NCBI GenBank assembly: GCA_946622415.1
Contig: CAMOPX010000005.1
Coordinates: forward strand, 25,188-89,187
Length of the DNA: 64,000 bases
Origin: an uncultured bacterium
GTDB taxonomy: Bacteria; Cyanobacteriota; Vampirovibrionia; Gastranaerophilales; Gastranaerophilaceae
Direction of reading: 5' to 3'
The notes under the pieces are model-generated. The model saw only the letters and a program-made list of their open reading frames with translations. It was not told the origin of the DNA and searched no databases. The position numbers and the translations under genes were made by a program. Positions 45,945 to 54,884 of this stretch are shown in pieces. The stretch's first letter is position 1. Each line of letters starts with the position of its first letter.

Positions 45945-46328
45945 ATGCTTAGTATTGATGAATATAATTATATAAAGTTACTTTATGATAAGCTTTTAAA
46001 AATGAACAACTATATCAACACACTAATGAAAAATGGCGAATGGGACAGTGTTGAATATGCTGTTGGTGATAAAGATAAATTAATGAAACAAATTGCTCAA
46101 TTTGAAAAAGTTCACAGTAATAATATAAAAGACAACCATGAATTAATGAGATTGAGATACAAGATTACGGATTTAGAAAAATCAAATATTGAGCTTTTAA
46201 AAATAATTAAAGAAGAAATGAAAAACGAGTTGTCCTCGGTTTCATCAAGTAAAAAATTTCTTAATGCATACGAACCGTCGTCAGGCGGCGGACTTTCAAC
46301 AATTAATGTTAAAGATGATGATGAATAA
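45945..46328 (+). CDS. FliT/FlgN-like helical protein
   Basis: This 127-residue protein is nearly all alpha-helical. It starts LSIDEYNYIKLLYDKLLKMNNYINTLMKNGEWD and continues KDKLMKQIAQFEKV, the layout of FliT-type flagellar export chaperones, and ends with a short acidic tail. It lies 8 bases after fliS, where fliT is commonly found. Sequence identity to FliT cannot be judged by eye, so the assignment rests on order, size and helicity. It ends 3 bases before the convergent permease gene. Confidence 0.6.
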   Translation: MLSIDEYNYIKLLYDKLLKMNNYINTLMKNGEWDSVEYAVGDKDKLMKQIAQFEKVHSNNIKDNHELMRLRYKITDLEKSNIELLKIIKEEMKNELSSVSSSKKFLNAYEPSSGGGLSTINVKDDDE

Positions 46329-46331
46329 AAA

Positions 46332-47858
46332 TTAACTTCTTAAATTTTTATAGCTGAAGAATCCATAAATACAGATTCCTATTAATACCCAAGCTATAAA
46401 CATATATGCGCTGTGACCCATTTCGCGCAGTGAATAAAACATTAGTCCAATGCAAGATAAAATACCAAGGATAGGGAATAAAGGTACGAAAGGCACCTTG
46501 AAAGGTCTTTTTATATCGGGTTCTTTTTTTCTTAAAATAATAACGGCGACACAAATTGCGATAAATGCTGTGAATGTTCCGTAATTACAAAGTTCTGCCG
46601 ATATATTTAAATCCATAAATAAACTGCAAACAATAATTACTAATCCGACTACCCATGTCAAAACGTGCGGAGTTCTTGATTTTTTCTGTAATACTCTTAA
46701 TGACCTCGGGAGAAATTTGTCTCTGCTCATCGCATAAAGTATTCTTGTTGCCGCTAATTGACATATCAAAAATACGGATGCTAATGCACATACTGATGCA
46801 AGAGAGATTAAACCCGATAATTTTTCATGTCCGATTTGAGTAAGCGCGGCTGAAATCGGAGCAGTTATATTGATATCACTCATGGGAATGCTTCCTGTTA
46901 AAACAAGAGCCACAAGAATATATAATATTGTACAAAAACCCAATGTGCCGACAATTGCAATCGGTAAATCTTTTTGCGGGTTTTTTGTTTCTTCTGCTGC
47001 GGTTGATACGGCATCAAATCCTATGTATGCAAAAAATATCATAAATGCACCCATAATTATTCCGCTGATGCCATTCGGATAAAACGGTGTTATCCAATTA
47101 GCTGCCCAAAATACCTCTTTTGTTGTTGCTATATGATAACCGCCGGTTACGATAAAAGAACCAATCATCAGTAAATTTAAACATACCATAATTGATGCAA
47201 ATCTTGCAGATTCTTTTATTCCTTTAATTAAAATCAAAGTTGAAACAAGTGTCAGTGCTATAACAGGCAAGTTGATTATAAAAGGAATTTTCCCGAATAA
47301 ATAAGGAACTTTATCGTGCAAATCAAACCCGTATTCATGGCACATGTTGTACATTGTATGAATGTCAGACCTTAACCATATCGGAAAATTAATTATAAAA
47401 TTTGGCAAATAATCGGAAAAACCCTTTAAAAGTTGAGTTAAATATCCGCACCATGCAATAGATACGGCAATATTTCCTATGACGTAATTTAACATTAAAA
47501 CCCAACCTACCAAAAGCGCGCTAAATTCGCCTAAGGTTGCATATGTGTAGGTATAGACGCTTCCTGAGATAGGTATAATGGATGCGATTTCAGAATAACA
47601 AAGCGCTGAAAATACGCATGCTATTGCTGCAATAATCATTGAAATTACAATACCCGTGCCGGCGCCTGGGGTTGCAGCATTACCTTTTATGGCGGTGCCG
47701 ACTATAGTTAATATGCCTGTTCCGACAACAGCACCGATACCTATTACAAATAAATCAAATGCATTAAGTGTTTTTTTAAGCGAACCTGATTTTGCTCTTT
47801 CTATGAGTTCGTTTACTGTTTTTCTTGAACCAAGATTTTTTAATATTTTTTTAAACAA
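46332..47858 (-). CDS. APC-family amino acid permease (second copy)
   Basis: This 508-residue transporter has about 12 membrane helices and the cationic amino acid transporter pattern. LNAFDLFVIGIGAVVGTGILTIVG in helix 1 has the unwound Gly-rich substrate site, and GFDAVSTAAEETKNPQKDLPIAIVG follows helix 6. The start is TTG 47858, 6 bases after GGAGG, and the gene overlaps the paralogous permease by 8 bases. The two share the same blocks throughout and arose by tandem duplication. The amino acid carried is unknown. Confidence 0.9.
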   Translation of the reverse strand: MFKKILKNLGSRKTVNELIERAKSGSLKKTLNAFDLFVIGIGAVVGTGILTIVGTAIKGNAATPGAGTGIVISMIIAAIACVFSALCYSEIASIIPISGSVYTYTYATLGEFSALLVGWVLMLNYVIGNIAVSIAWCGYLTQLLKGFSDYLPNFIINFPIWLRSDIHTMYNMCHEYGFDLHDKVPYLFGKIPFIINLPVIALTLVSTLILIKGIKESARFASIMVCLNLLMIGSFIVTGGYHIATTKEVFWAANWITPFYPNGISGIIMGAFMIFFAYIGFDAVSTAAEETKNPQKDLPIAIVGTLGFCTILYILVALVLTGSIPMSDINITAPISAALTQIGHEKLSGLISLASVCALASVFLICQLAATRILYAMSRDKFLPRSLRVLQKKSRTPHVLTWVVGLVIIVCSLFMDLNISAELCNYGTFTAFIAICVAVIILRKKEPDIKRPFKVPFVPLFPILGILSCIGLMFYSLREMGHSAYMFIAWVLIGICIYGFFSYKNLRS

Positions 47859-49452
47859 CGGATTCCTCCGAATCTTCCAATTTTCTCTTATTCTTGTACC
47901 CGTATGAAAAATAGAATAATATTCCCATAATTAACCAAACAATAAATAACATCGTTGAAGATTTTGAAGAAAGCATTGAATAAATCATTAGTCCGCCGCA
48001 GCAAATAACTCCCATTAAAGGCGTTACCGGAGAAAATGGCACTTTAAAGGGTCGTTTTCTTTCGGGATCGATTTTTCTTAATATTACAACCGCAAGGCAT
48101 ACAATAACAAACGAGGTGAGTGTTCCGTAATTACATAATTTTGCAGCTTCCGTTAAATCAAGAAATAAAGTACCGATTATACATATGATTCCGACAAATA
48201 CGGTTAAAATGTGCGGGGTTTTAAATTTTGGGTGTATTGTTTGAAGAATTTTTGGTAAGAATCCGTCCCTGCTCATGGCATAAAGTATTCTTGTTCCCGC
48301 AAGAAGCATTACAAGAAGAACGGAAGTAATCCCTGCTAATGCACCGAGCGAAATCAATCCTGCAATTTTATCATGTCCCGTGAGCGACATGGCAGATGCA
48401 ACGGGAGCGTTTATATTAATATCTCCTAAAGGTGCTACACCCGTAAATACAAGTGCTACCAAAAGATATACAACTGTACAAACAAGAAGTGAACCTACTA
48501 TTCCTATCGGAAGATTTTTTTGAGGATTTTTTGTTTCTTCCGCTGCAGTTGCTATTGCATCAAATCCTATGTATGCAAAAAACATTGTAAATGCACCCAT
48601 AAAAATACCGCTAATACCTGTCGGTATAAAAGGTACGGTCCAATTTGCAACCCAATTTTCAGGTTTAACATAGAATAATCCCGTTACAACAAAAAGAGCA
48701 ATAACTCCTAATTTTACAATTACAAGAAAACCTGCCATCTTTGTGGATTCTTTTATTCCTTTTATTAATATTGCAATAATTAATATTGTAATTAAAATCG
48801 CAGGTAAATCCATACAAAAAGGAATACCGAAGATGTTCGGAATAACACTTGATGCATCTATACCTTTTGATGAGAGTTCACTTGTTGCTGTTGTGTAGTC
48901 ATGTATTAAATACACGGGCGGATTTGTAATAAATGCGGGAAGATAATTTGAAAACCCTTTTAAAAAGTGCATAAAATACCCGCTCCATGCTGTTACAACC
49001 GCAATATACGCAACAATGTATTCCAATATTAAAATCCAGCCTATGCTCCATGCCATAAATTCGCCCATTGTGGCATAAGTATAAATATAGGCACTTCCCG
49101 CAACCGGAATCATTGAAGCAAATTCCGAATAACATAGTGCCGAGAATATACAGGCAACTGAAGCTAAAATAACAGATATCACTAAACCCGAGCCTGCACC
49201 TGCGGTTGTTGCATTTCCTGCTGCCGCAATACCGACAACCGTAAATATTCCGCTTCCGATAATTGCGCCTACACCGAGAATTATTAAATCAAAAGCGTTT
49301 AACGTTTTTCTTAAACCGCCTTCTTCTGCTTGTTTTATCATACTGTCCGGGTTTTTCAAGGTAAATAATTTTTTCACAATATTTCCCAAAGCACCAAGCT
49401 CGGTTTTTTCAGGCAAGTTGAGCGAAAAATCGTTGTTGTTGTCTTCTTTCAT
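47851..49452 (-). CDS. APC-family amino acid permease (first copy)
   Basis: This 533-residue transporter has about 12 membrane helices, LNAFDLIILGVGAIIGSGIFTVVG in helix 1 and GFDAIATAAEETKNPQKNLPIG, as in cationic amino acid transporter-like permeases. It has a slightly longer soluble N-terminus than its paralogue. It lies 12 bases after glyQ and overlaps the second permease. The operon aroF-glyQ-permease-permease joins amino acid synthesis, tRNA charging and uptake. AGAGAGA precedes the ATG. Confidence 0.9.
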   Translation of the reverse strand: MKEDNNNDFSLNLPEKTELGALGNIVKKLFTLKNPDSMIKQAEEGGLRKTLNAFDLIILGVGAIIGSGIFTVVGIAAAGNATTAGAGSGLVISVILASVACIFSALCYSEFASMIPVAGSAYIYTYATMGEFMAWSIGWILILEYIVAYIAVVTAWSGYFMHFLKGFSNYLPAFITNPPVYLIHDYTTATSELSSKGIDASSVIPNIFGIPFCMDLPAILITILIIAILIKGIKESTKMAGFLVIVKLGVIALFVVTGLFYVKPENWVANWTVPFIPTGISGIFMGAFTMFFAYIGFDAIATAAEETKNPQKNLPIGIVGSLLVCTVVYLLVALVFTGVAPLGDININAPVASAMSLTGHDKIAGLISLGALAGITSVLLVMLLAGTRILYAMSRDGFLPKILQTIHPKFKTPHILTVFVGIICIIGTLFLDLTEAAKLCNYGTLTSFVIVCLAVVILRKIDPERKRPFKVPFSPVTPLMGVICCGGLMIYSMLSSKSSTMLFIVWLIMGILFYFSYGYKNKRKLEDSEESVV

Positions 49453-49464
49453 TTAATCTCTCTT

Positions 49465-50340
49465 TTATTTTTTAATTAAAGGGAAACCCATTTTTTCCCT
49501 TTGCTGTACATATAGTTTTGCTACATCGGAAGCTAATGTGCGAACTCTGTTTATATAATTAATTCTTTCGTCCTTACTTATTACACCTCTTGCATCAAGC
49601 AAATTAAATGTATGTGAGCATTTCAAAACCCAGTCGTATGCGGGCAGAACTATTTCTTTTTCAATACAGCTGTTTGCTTCTGCTTGTGCTAAATCAAAAA
49701 GTTCGAAGAGTCTTTTGGGGTTTGAATATTCAAAATTGTATTTTGATTGTTCAATTTCGTTTTGAAGATAAATTTCTCCGTATTTAAGATTGTTATTCCA
49801 TTGAATATCGAATACGCTGTCAACATTTTGCAGGTACATTGCTATACGTTCAAGTCCGTATGTAATTTCAAGAACAACGGGTTTAACTTCTAATCCGCCT
49901 ACTTGCTGGAAATATGTGAACTGGGTTATTTCCATACCGTCAAGCCAAACTTCCCAGCCGACTCCTGCAGCGCCTAAGGTAGGAGATTCCCAGTTGTCTT
50001 CTACAAATCTGACATCATGTTTAGTTAAATCAATTCCCATGGCACTGAGTGAATTTAAATATAAATCCTGTGCGTTGTCAGGGTTTGGCTTTAATATAAC
50101 TTGATATTGAAAATAATGTCCGAGTCTGTTGGGGTTTTCTCCGTATCTTGCATCTGTCGGACGTCTGCACGGTTCTACCATTGCACAGTTAAAAGGCTCC
50201 GGCCCTAAAGCTCTTAAAAAAGTAGCGGGATTCATTGTGCTTGCGCCCTTTTCTATGTCATAGGGCTGCTGAATAACACAACCGTTATCGGACCAATATT
50301 TTGATAAATTAAGTATTAATTCTTGAAATGTTAAAGCCAT
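49465..50340 (-). CDS. glyQ: Glycine-tRNA ligase alpha subunit
   Basis: This 291-residue class II aminoacyl-tRNA synthetase subunit belongs to the alpha2beta2 bacterial GlyRS. Hallmarks are [28 protein letters not shown], motif 2-type [28 protein letters not shown] (read here as [19 protein letters not shown]), and [12 protein letters not shown]. The beta subunit gene glyS is not adjacent. It lies between aroF and the two permeases, 13 bases after aroF. Confidence 0.97.
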   Translation of the reverse strand: MALTFQELILNLSKYWSDNGCVIQQPYDIEKGASTMNPATFLRALGPEPFNCAMVEPCRRPTDARYGENPNRLGHYFQYQVILKPNPDNAQDLYLNSLSAMGIDLTKHDVRFVEDNWESPTLGAAGVGWEVWLDGMEITQFTYFQQVGGLEVKPVVLEITYGLERIAMYLQNVDSVFDIQWNNNLKYGEIYLQNEIEQSKYNFEYSNPKRLFELFDLAQAEANSCIEKEIVLPAYDWVLKCSHTFNLLDARGVISKDERINYINRVRTLASDVAKLYVQQREKMGFPLIKK

Positions 50341-50353
50341 CTATTCTTTCTTC

Positions 50354-51409
50354 CTAATCGTTCTTTTTGTTGTTTTTATTATTTTTATTATCGTAATCAA
50401 TTCTGCCTATGAGTTTATTAAATACTCTTGTTACTTGTTTGAATTGTTCGATATTTAAGCTTTGAGCGCCGTCGCACATAGCGTTATCCGGGTCGTGGTG
50501 AACTTCAAACATTAAGCCGTGAGCACCCGCAATGAGAGCGGCTTTACCCATAGGTTCAATTAAATAACGTTTTCCGGTTCCGTGTGAAGGATCAACTATG
50601 ATAGGCAAGTGCGATACTTTTCTGATTATCGGTACTGCCGCAATATCAAGAACGTTTCTTGAGAATTGGCTATCGAAGCTCTTTACGCCTCTTTCACAAA
50701 GTATTACATTCGGATTTCCGTTTGATACAACGTATTCTGCAGCGAGTAAAAACTCTTTTATTGTAGCTGCTGGACCTCTTTTAATCATAACGGGTTTATT
50801 GATTCTTCCGAGTGCTTTCAGAAGTTTGAAATTTTGCATATTTCTTGCACCAACTTGAAGAACATCGGCATATTTGCATAAAAGCGAAATATCCATTGTA
50901 TCCATAACTTCCGTTACAACAAGCAGGCCTGTTTCTTCTCTTGCTTGTGCAAGATATTGAAGCCCTTTTTCTTCCAAGCCTTGGAAATCATATGGGCTTG
51001 TTCTGGGTTTAAAAGCGCCGCCTCTTAAAAAAGGACATCCCATTTCTTTTGCGGCTCTGGCTACTTTAATTAATCCTTCGTAATCTTTTTCAACGGAACA
51101 TGGGCCAACCATTAAGACAGGTTTTTCATCTCCGCCGATTTTTACTCCGTTGGGGAAGGTTATAACCGTATCTTCGGGGTGTGTTATTCTAGAGACGAGT
51201 TTATACGGTTCCTGAATTTTTTTAACGGTATTAACACCATCCAATGCGGCAATATTTTCAGGGTTGATATTAATTTCATTTCCGATTACTGCAATTACAT
51301 TTAACAGGTCACCTTTATGAACATATGATTTCATTCCGTGGTCTTTAATGTACTTTGTAACCCTATCCATTTGTTCTTTTGTTGCGTTTTGTTCCATTAC
51401 AATAATCAT
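50354..51409 (-). CDS. aroF: DAHP synthase, AroF/AroG type with N-terminal regulatory domain
   Basis: This 351-residue enzyme condenses PEP and erythrose 4-phosphate, the first step to aromatic amino acids. It is the type I-beta form. A ferredoxin-like N-terminal domain (MIIVMEQNATKEQMDRVTKY) comes before the barrel, whose motifs are VGPCSVE, FLRGGAFKPRTSPYDFQG, VMIKRGPAATIKEFLLAAEY and DPSHGTGKR. I start at ATG 51409, behind GGAG at 8 bases; the frame could extend 17 codons further but without support. It heads a four-gene operon and is divergent from rnhA. Confidence 0.94.
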   Translation of the reverse strand: MIIVMEQNATKEQMDRVTKYIKDHGMKSYVHKGDLLNVIAVIGNEININPENIAALDGVNTVKKIQEPYKLVSRITHPEDTVITFPNGVKIGGDEKPVLMVGPCSVEKDYEGLIKVARAAKEMGCPFLRGGAFKPRTSPYDFQGLEEKGLQYLAQAREETGLLVVTEVMDTMDISLLCKYADVLQVGARNMQNFKLLKALGRINKPVMIKRGPAATIKEFLLAAEYVVSNGNPNVILCERGVKSFDSQFSRNVLDIAAVPIIRKVSHLPIIVDPSHGTGKRYLIEPMGKAALIAGAHGLMFEVHHDPDNAMCDGAQSLNIEQFKQVTRVFNKLIGRIDYDNKNNKNNKKND

Positions 51410-51509
51410 TTTGTTTTCTCCGATTTCGACTGTAGTATTGCAGAGAATATTTAAACACAAACGAAAGTTAATGTATATGAATTATTAAGTTTTATGTTAA
51501 TATTGGGTC

Positions 51510-51995
51510 ATGGAATATTGCAATGTAGATATTTATACGGATGGTGCTTGTGCCAATAACCCTGGAAAGGGCGGGTACGGTATTGTTATGATGTATAAAG
51601 ATAAAAATAATTTAATGCACCAAAAAGAATTTTCTAAAGGCTATAAATTAACAACAAACAACAGAATGGAGTTGACTGCTGTTATTGATGCTCTGAATTT
51701 GTTAAAAAAACCTTGTAATATAAAATTATATTCTGATTCAAAATATGTAGTAGATGCTGTTAACCAAAAGTGGCTTGATGGTTGGCAAAATAAAAATTGG
51801 AAATTAAATACTAAGAATCCTGTTAAAAATATAGACTTGTGGAAAAAATATTTAATTGCAAGCAAAGACCACAAGATTGAATTTATATGGGTGAAAGGTC
51901 ATGCTTCAAATAAATATAATGAACTTTGTGACAAATTGGCGGTTAAAGCAAGAGAAAGCGACTCTTTGTCGGATGACGAGGGTTTTGAAGCATAG
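51510..51995 (+). CDS. rnhA: Ribonuclease HI
   Basis: This 161-residue enzyme degrades RNA in RNA-DNA hybrids. The catalytic residues are present: Asp in DIYTDGACANNPGKGGYG, Glu in NRMELTAVIDAL, Asp in LYSDSKYVVDAV and a late Asp in NELCDKLAVKA, after the histidine loop in WVKGHASNKYN. The length is normal. No ribosome binding site is obvious; TAATAT ends 6 bases before the ATG, so the mRNA may be leaderless. Confidence 0.96.
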   Translation: MEYCNVDIYTDGACANNPGKGGYGIVMMYKDKNNLMHQKEFSKGYKLTTNNRMELTAVIDALNLLKKPCNIKLYSDSKYVVDAVNQKWLDGWQNKNWKLNTKNPVKNIDLWKKYLIASKDHKIEFIWVKGHASNKYNELCDKLAVKARESDSLSDDEGFEA

Positions 51996-52004
51996 TTTAA
52001 ATAA

Positions 52005-52214
52005 TTATTGTGTTACTCTTTTAATATTTGCACAAGGCAATTCTGTTGTATAAATAATTAAATCATTTAAGGGTTGGAGATATTTAATCATAAAATTTTT
52101 ATTTGTGATTTTTTCAACACAAATTGACGAGTCAAGTTTAAAATGTAAATACTCGCCGTATTTACCCCTGTTAGAGGTAGTTGCGTAATCTTTTAGTATT
52201 TTTACAATCTCCAT
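52005..52214 (-). CDS. Small hypothetical protein with likely leaderless mRNA
   Basis: This 69-residue soluble protein (MEIVKILKDYATTSNRGKYG, then EYLHFKLDSSICVEK and so on) is predicted to be beta-rich. It has no known motif. I start at ATG 52214: TATAAT ends 7 bases before it and there is no ribosome binding site. An inverted repeat overlaps the promoter. Its 3' end faces the rnhA stop, 9 bases away. Confidence 0.55.
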   Translation of the reverse strand: MEIVKILKDYATTSNRGKYGEYLHFKLDSSICVEKITNKNFMIKYLQPLNDLIIYTTELPCANIKRVTQ

Positions 52215-52221
52215 ATATTGA

Positions 52222-52246
52222 ATTATATCCACCAAATGGAGGATAT
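52222..52246 (-). promoter_or_regulatory. Promoter with overlapping inverted repeat
   Basis: The -10 box TATAAT is the complement of 52222-52227. An inverted repeat with half-sites ATATCC-A-CC and GG-A-GGATAT (52225-52246, 4-base centre) covers the -10/-35 spacer, the usual place for a repressor operator. Confidence 0.5.
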
Positions 52247-52298
52247 TATACAAAAGTATGAGATATGTTTACATAAGTTTATATTTAATCTCTGTATT

Positions 52299-53321
52299 TT
52301 ATCCGAATATTTCTGCCTCTTCCAAGAAATTATCTGTATCGGATTCTTCATAGTTATTATCATTTGTATTAAAATCAGTATTTTCTTCTTCAGGAATTAT
52401 TTCTTCATCCGTTTCTTCATTGTATTCGGCTTCTGTATCTTGAAAAGTCACAGAAGGCGTACCATTTTCGTCTTTTTCAACATAGAAAGTTCTTGAGGAT
52501 CCGTCATCATAGAATTGCGTTACGCTGTTATCATCATTGATTGATATTGCGTATTGGTTTTGCAAATTTCCAAATTCGCTGTTTATATTTTCTCTTTTTG
52601 CGTTTTCTTCTTCGGATACGGCTTTACTGTCATTTTCGCTTTTTTCTATTTCTTCGTTTATTTTATCAATTGCAGCTTGCAAGTCTTCTGCAGTTTCCGG
52701 GTCTTCCGTTGAATCTTTTTGAACACTTTCTTTTTCTGCTTCAAGTATATCAATGTATCCTTTTAATTCTTCCTTTAATTCGGATTTTTCCGAATTATTT
52801 GTATCAAACAGTTTTATGGCATCTTCGACTTCGGCTTTTGCTGTTGTATGGTTTTGCTGAGCTTCTATGAAGGCTTCTGTTGCATCTTGTATTTCCTCCA
52901 TATTCGCTTCTTGCTCTTCTTCGCTTCCGCTCATAAGATTAGCAAGCGTATTTGTTGCTAAAAGCAAAGCTTCGCCCGTTGTTCTAACATTTTCTGTTAA
53001 TTCTGTTAAATTTGTTTCCATTGCAGAGTTTTCTTCGTTTTTTGCTTTGAATCCTTCACTGCAATCCGCAATAATTGAATTTCCGGCTTCTATATTATCA
53101 TCGGGAGTGTTTTGTGTATCGTTTAAAACTTTATCCGTGTTTTCAAGACTGTTTATTCCATCGGTCAAACTGCTCGTTTTCTTGGTTTCCGGCGATTTAT
53201 TTACTTCGTGGATACTAATCGGATTTTCTTGTAAATTTTGATAATTTTCAGCAGAATTAACCCCTGTGTTATGTTTTGGGGCATTTAAATTTTGTAATGT
53301 TAATTTTAAAAAGTCTGCCAT
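52299..53321 (-). CDS. Acidic coiled-coil protein of unknown function
   Basis: This 340-residue protein is strongly acidic (Glu, Asp, Asn, Ser rich). A disordered N-terminal third comes first, then a long coiled coil (about 120-240, with AAIDKINEEIEKSENDSKA), a short beta-like segment (QFYDDGSSRTFYVEKDENGTPSVTFQD) and a Glu-rich C-terminal tail. There is no signal peptide. Composition of this kind is common in secreted or surface proteins, but no sorting motif is recognised. No good ribosome binding site is seen. Confidence 0.6.
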   Translation of the reverse strand: MADFLKLTLQNLNAPKHNTGVNSAENYQNLQENPISIHEVNKSPETKKTSSLTDGINSLENTDKVLNDTQNTPDDNIEAGNSIIADCSEGFKAKNEENSAMETNLTELTENVRTTGEALLLATNTLANLMSGSEEEQEANMEEIQDATEAFIEAQQNHTTAKAEVEDAIKLFDTNNSEKSELKEELKGYIDILEAEKESVQKDSTEDPETAEDLQAAIDKINEEIEKSENDSKAVSEEENAKRENINSEFGNLQNQYAISINDDNSVTQFYDDGSSRTFYVEKDENGTPSVTFQDTEAEYNEETDEEIIPEEENTDFNTNDNNYEESDTDNFLEEAEIFG

Positions 53322-53409
53322 AATTAAATTTTTATTGCCTGTTTGTTTAGATATATCGACAGTTTTTACTCTTTACTTTAAAAATTTTTACAAAATTTAA
53401 TAAATTGAT

Positions 53410-53438
53410 TTGATTTTAATTAAATATTATTGTAGAAT
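53410..53438 (+). promoter_or_regulatory. Promoter of the SLH-domain gene
   Basis: TTGATT (53410-53415), a 17-base spacer and TAGAAT (53433-53438) are followed by a leader of about 30 bases with GAGG before ATG 53477. Confidence 0.65.
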
Positions 53439-53476
53439 TATCTTAGTTATAGTGTATAAATGTACTTGAGGTATAA

Positions 53477-54799
53477 ATGAAAAAGATACAAAAACTATTA
53501 GTCATCACATTGGCACTATTTATGTTCAATGTTGCAAATGCCCTCGAAATTGTTGACGTTAAAAGTGATTATTGGGCAGGACAAGAAATTGTCCATTCTA
53601 TTCAAAACGGTTACATCTATGTTATTGACGGTAACAAATTTAAACCTGAAAATTCAATGCCGAGAAGCGAATTTGTTACAGGCTTAATGAAGGTTATCAG
53701 CCGTGACAATGAAGCTATCGAAAATACAACTTCATTTAAAGATGTTAACAACACAACACCTAACAAAAAAAGTATTATGATTTCAGAACAAATCAAAATT
53801 GCTTTCGGTTATCCGGATAAAACCTTTAAACCTTCACAAGCAATTACTCACAATGAAACTATGGCATTGATTGCTAATATCACAAAAGGTGATTTTAGTG
53901 CAGCCGATATCACAGGATTTAAAGACTATAAAGAAATTCCTCTTTGGGCAAGACGTCCTTTTATTAAAAACGTAGCTAACGGTTTATACGTTAACCATCC
54001 GGATCCGTATAAATTCACACCGAACGCTAATTTAACAAGAGCAGAAGCAGCTGTTTTATTTGATAAAATAGCAAATAATCTTGATAAAGTTAAAGATGAA
54101 TACAGAGATATATTTAAAAATTCTGATATGACAGACGATGATGATATGGGTTACGGCGATTATGATGATAATCTTGGTAACCAATCTAAATTCCTCGGTG
54201 ACCAAACTCTTGGTCTGGTTAACTTTGCGACAAACAATCGTGTTAAAGTTTACGATAACAAAAAAATTATTGAAGCAGGAAATATCCTCGTTGGTGTAGA
54301 TATGGATCCTGTTAAAACAAGAAAAGACCTTGTTGGACATACGTATGTTTACACAGCACCAAACGATGTTTATACAAAAGAAGGTACTTTCTTATATCCG
54401 AAAGGAACTGAATTCTATGCAAGAGTTATGAAAATCGGATACTCTGCTTGGAGATCAAAACCTGAAAGATCAACTTTTGTATTCTATAAATACTCGCTTC
54501 CTAACGGTGAAACATACGATATGGCAGGTGTTCCGTTCACAAGAAAAGGTGAAGATATCATCTATGCTAATAAAGGAAGTAAATCTGCAAGAAAAGCATT
54601 ACAAGTTAAAGATTATAAATCAGCAGGAAAACAATATTTGATTGACACTGCTCATCAAATGTCTCCTTTGACAGAATTTAAAATAGACAGAAACAAAGTT
54701 ATCTATATTTTGATTACAGGTGACACTGTATTCCCGCAAGATTCTACATATATCAATCACAGAACTGAACCAAGTCTCCTTGAAGATGTAAAAATGTAG
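53477..54799 (+). CDS. SLH-domain envelope protein
   Basis: This 440-residue protein has a signal peptide (cleavage near residue 22, NVANALE). Three surface-layer-homology domains follow (about 25-80, 85-140 and 145-200), with the FKPENSMPRSEFVTGLMKVI, FKPSQAITHNETMALIANI and FTPNANLTRAEAAVLFDKIAN cores. A C-terminal beta-rich domain (about 240-430) follows. In the cyanobacterial lineage, SLH domains tether outer membrane proteins to cell-wall polymer, so a role in attaching the outer membrane is plausible. It has its own promoter and terminator. Confidence 0.88.
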   Translation: MKKIQKLLVITLALFMFNVANALEIVDVKSDYWAGQEIVHSIQNGYIYVIDGNKFKPENSMPRSEFVTGLMKVISRDNEAIENTTSFKDVNNTTPNKKSIMISEQIKIAFGYPDKTFKPSQAITHNETMALIANITKGDFSAADITGFKDYKEIPLWARRPFIKNVANGLYVNHPDPYKFTPNANLTRAEAAVLFDKIANNLDKVKDEYRDIFKNSDMTDDDDMGYGDYDDNLGNQSKFLGDQTLGLVNFATNNRVKVYDNKKIIEAGNILVGVDMDPVKTRKDLVGHTYVYTAPNDVYTKEGTFLYPKGTEFYARVMKIGYSAWRSKPERSTFVFYKYSLPNGETYDMAGVPFTRKGEDIIYANKGSKSARKALQVKDYKSAGKQYLIDTAHQMSPLTEFKIDRNKVIYILITGDTVFPQDSTYINHRTEPSLLEDVKM

Positions 54800-54815
54800 A
54801 TTAAAAATCAATATC

Positions 54816-54854
54816 AATAAACCCTCAAGAAAATTCTTGAGGGTTTATTTTTTT
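54816..54854. terminator. Terminator after the SLH gene
   Basis: A 14-bp perfect stem (54816-54829 with 54836-54849, core ACCCTCAAG/CTTGAGGGT) followed by a T run. The A/T flanks also suit the convergent gene at 54885. Confidence 0.9.
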
Positions 54855-54884
54855 ATTTAGGTTGTTAATTATGAGATTAATTTT

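Noticed and set aside
51410..51509. Riboswitch or attenuator before aroF-glyQ
   Set aside because: The 100-base divergent gap shows no T-box or leader peptide features and no strong alternative stems.
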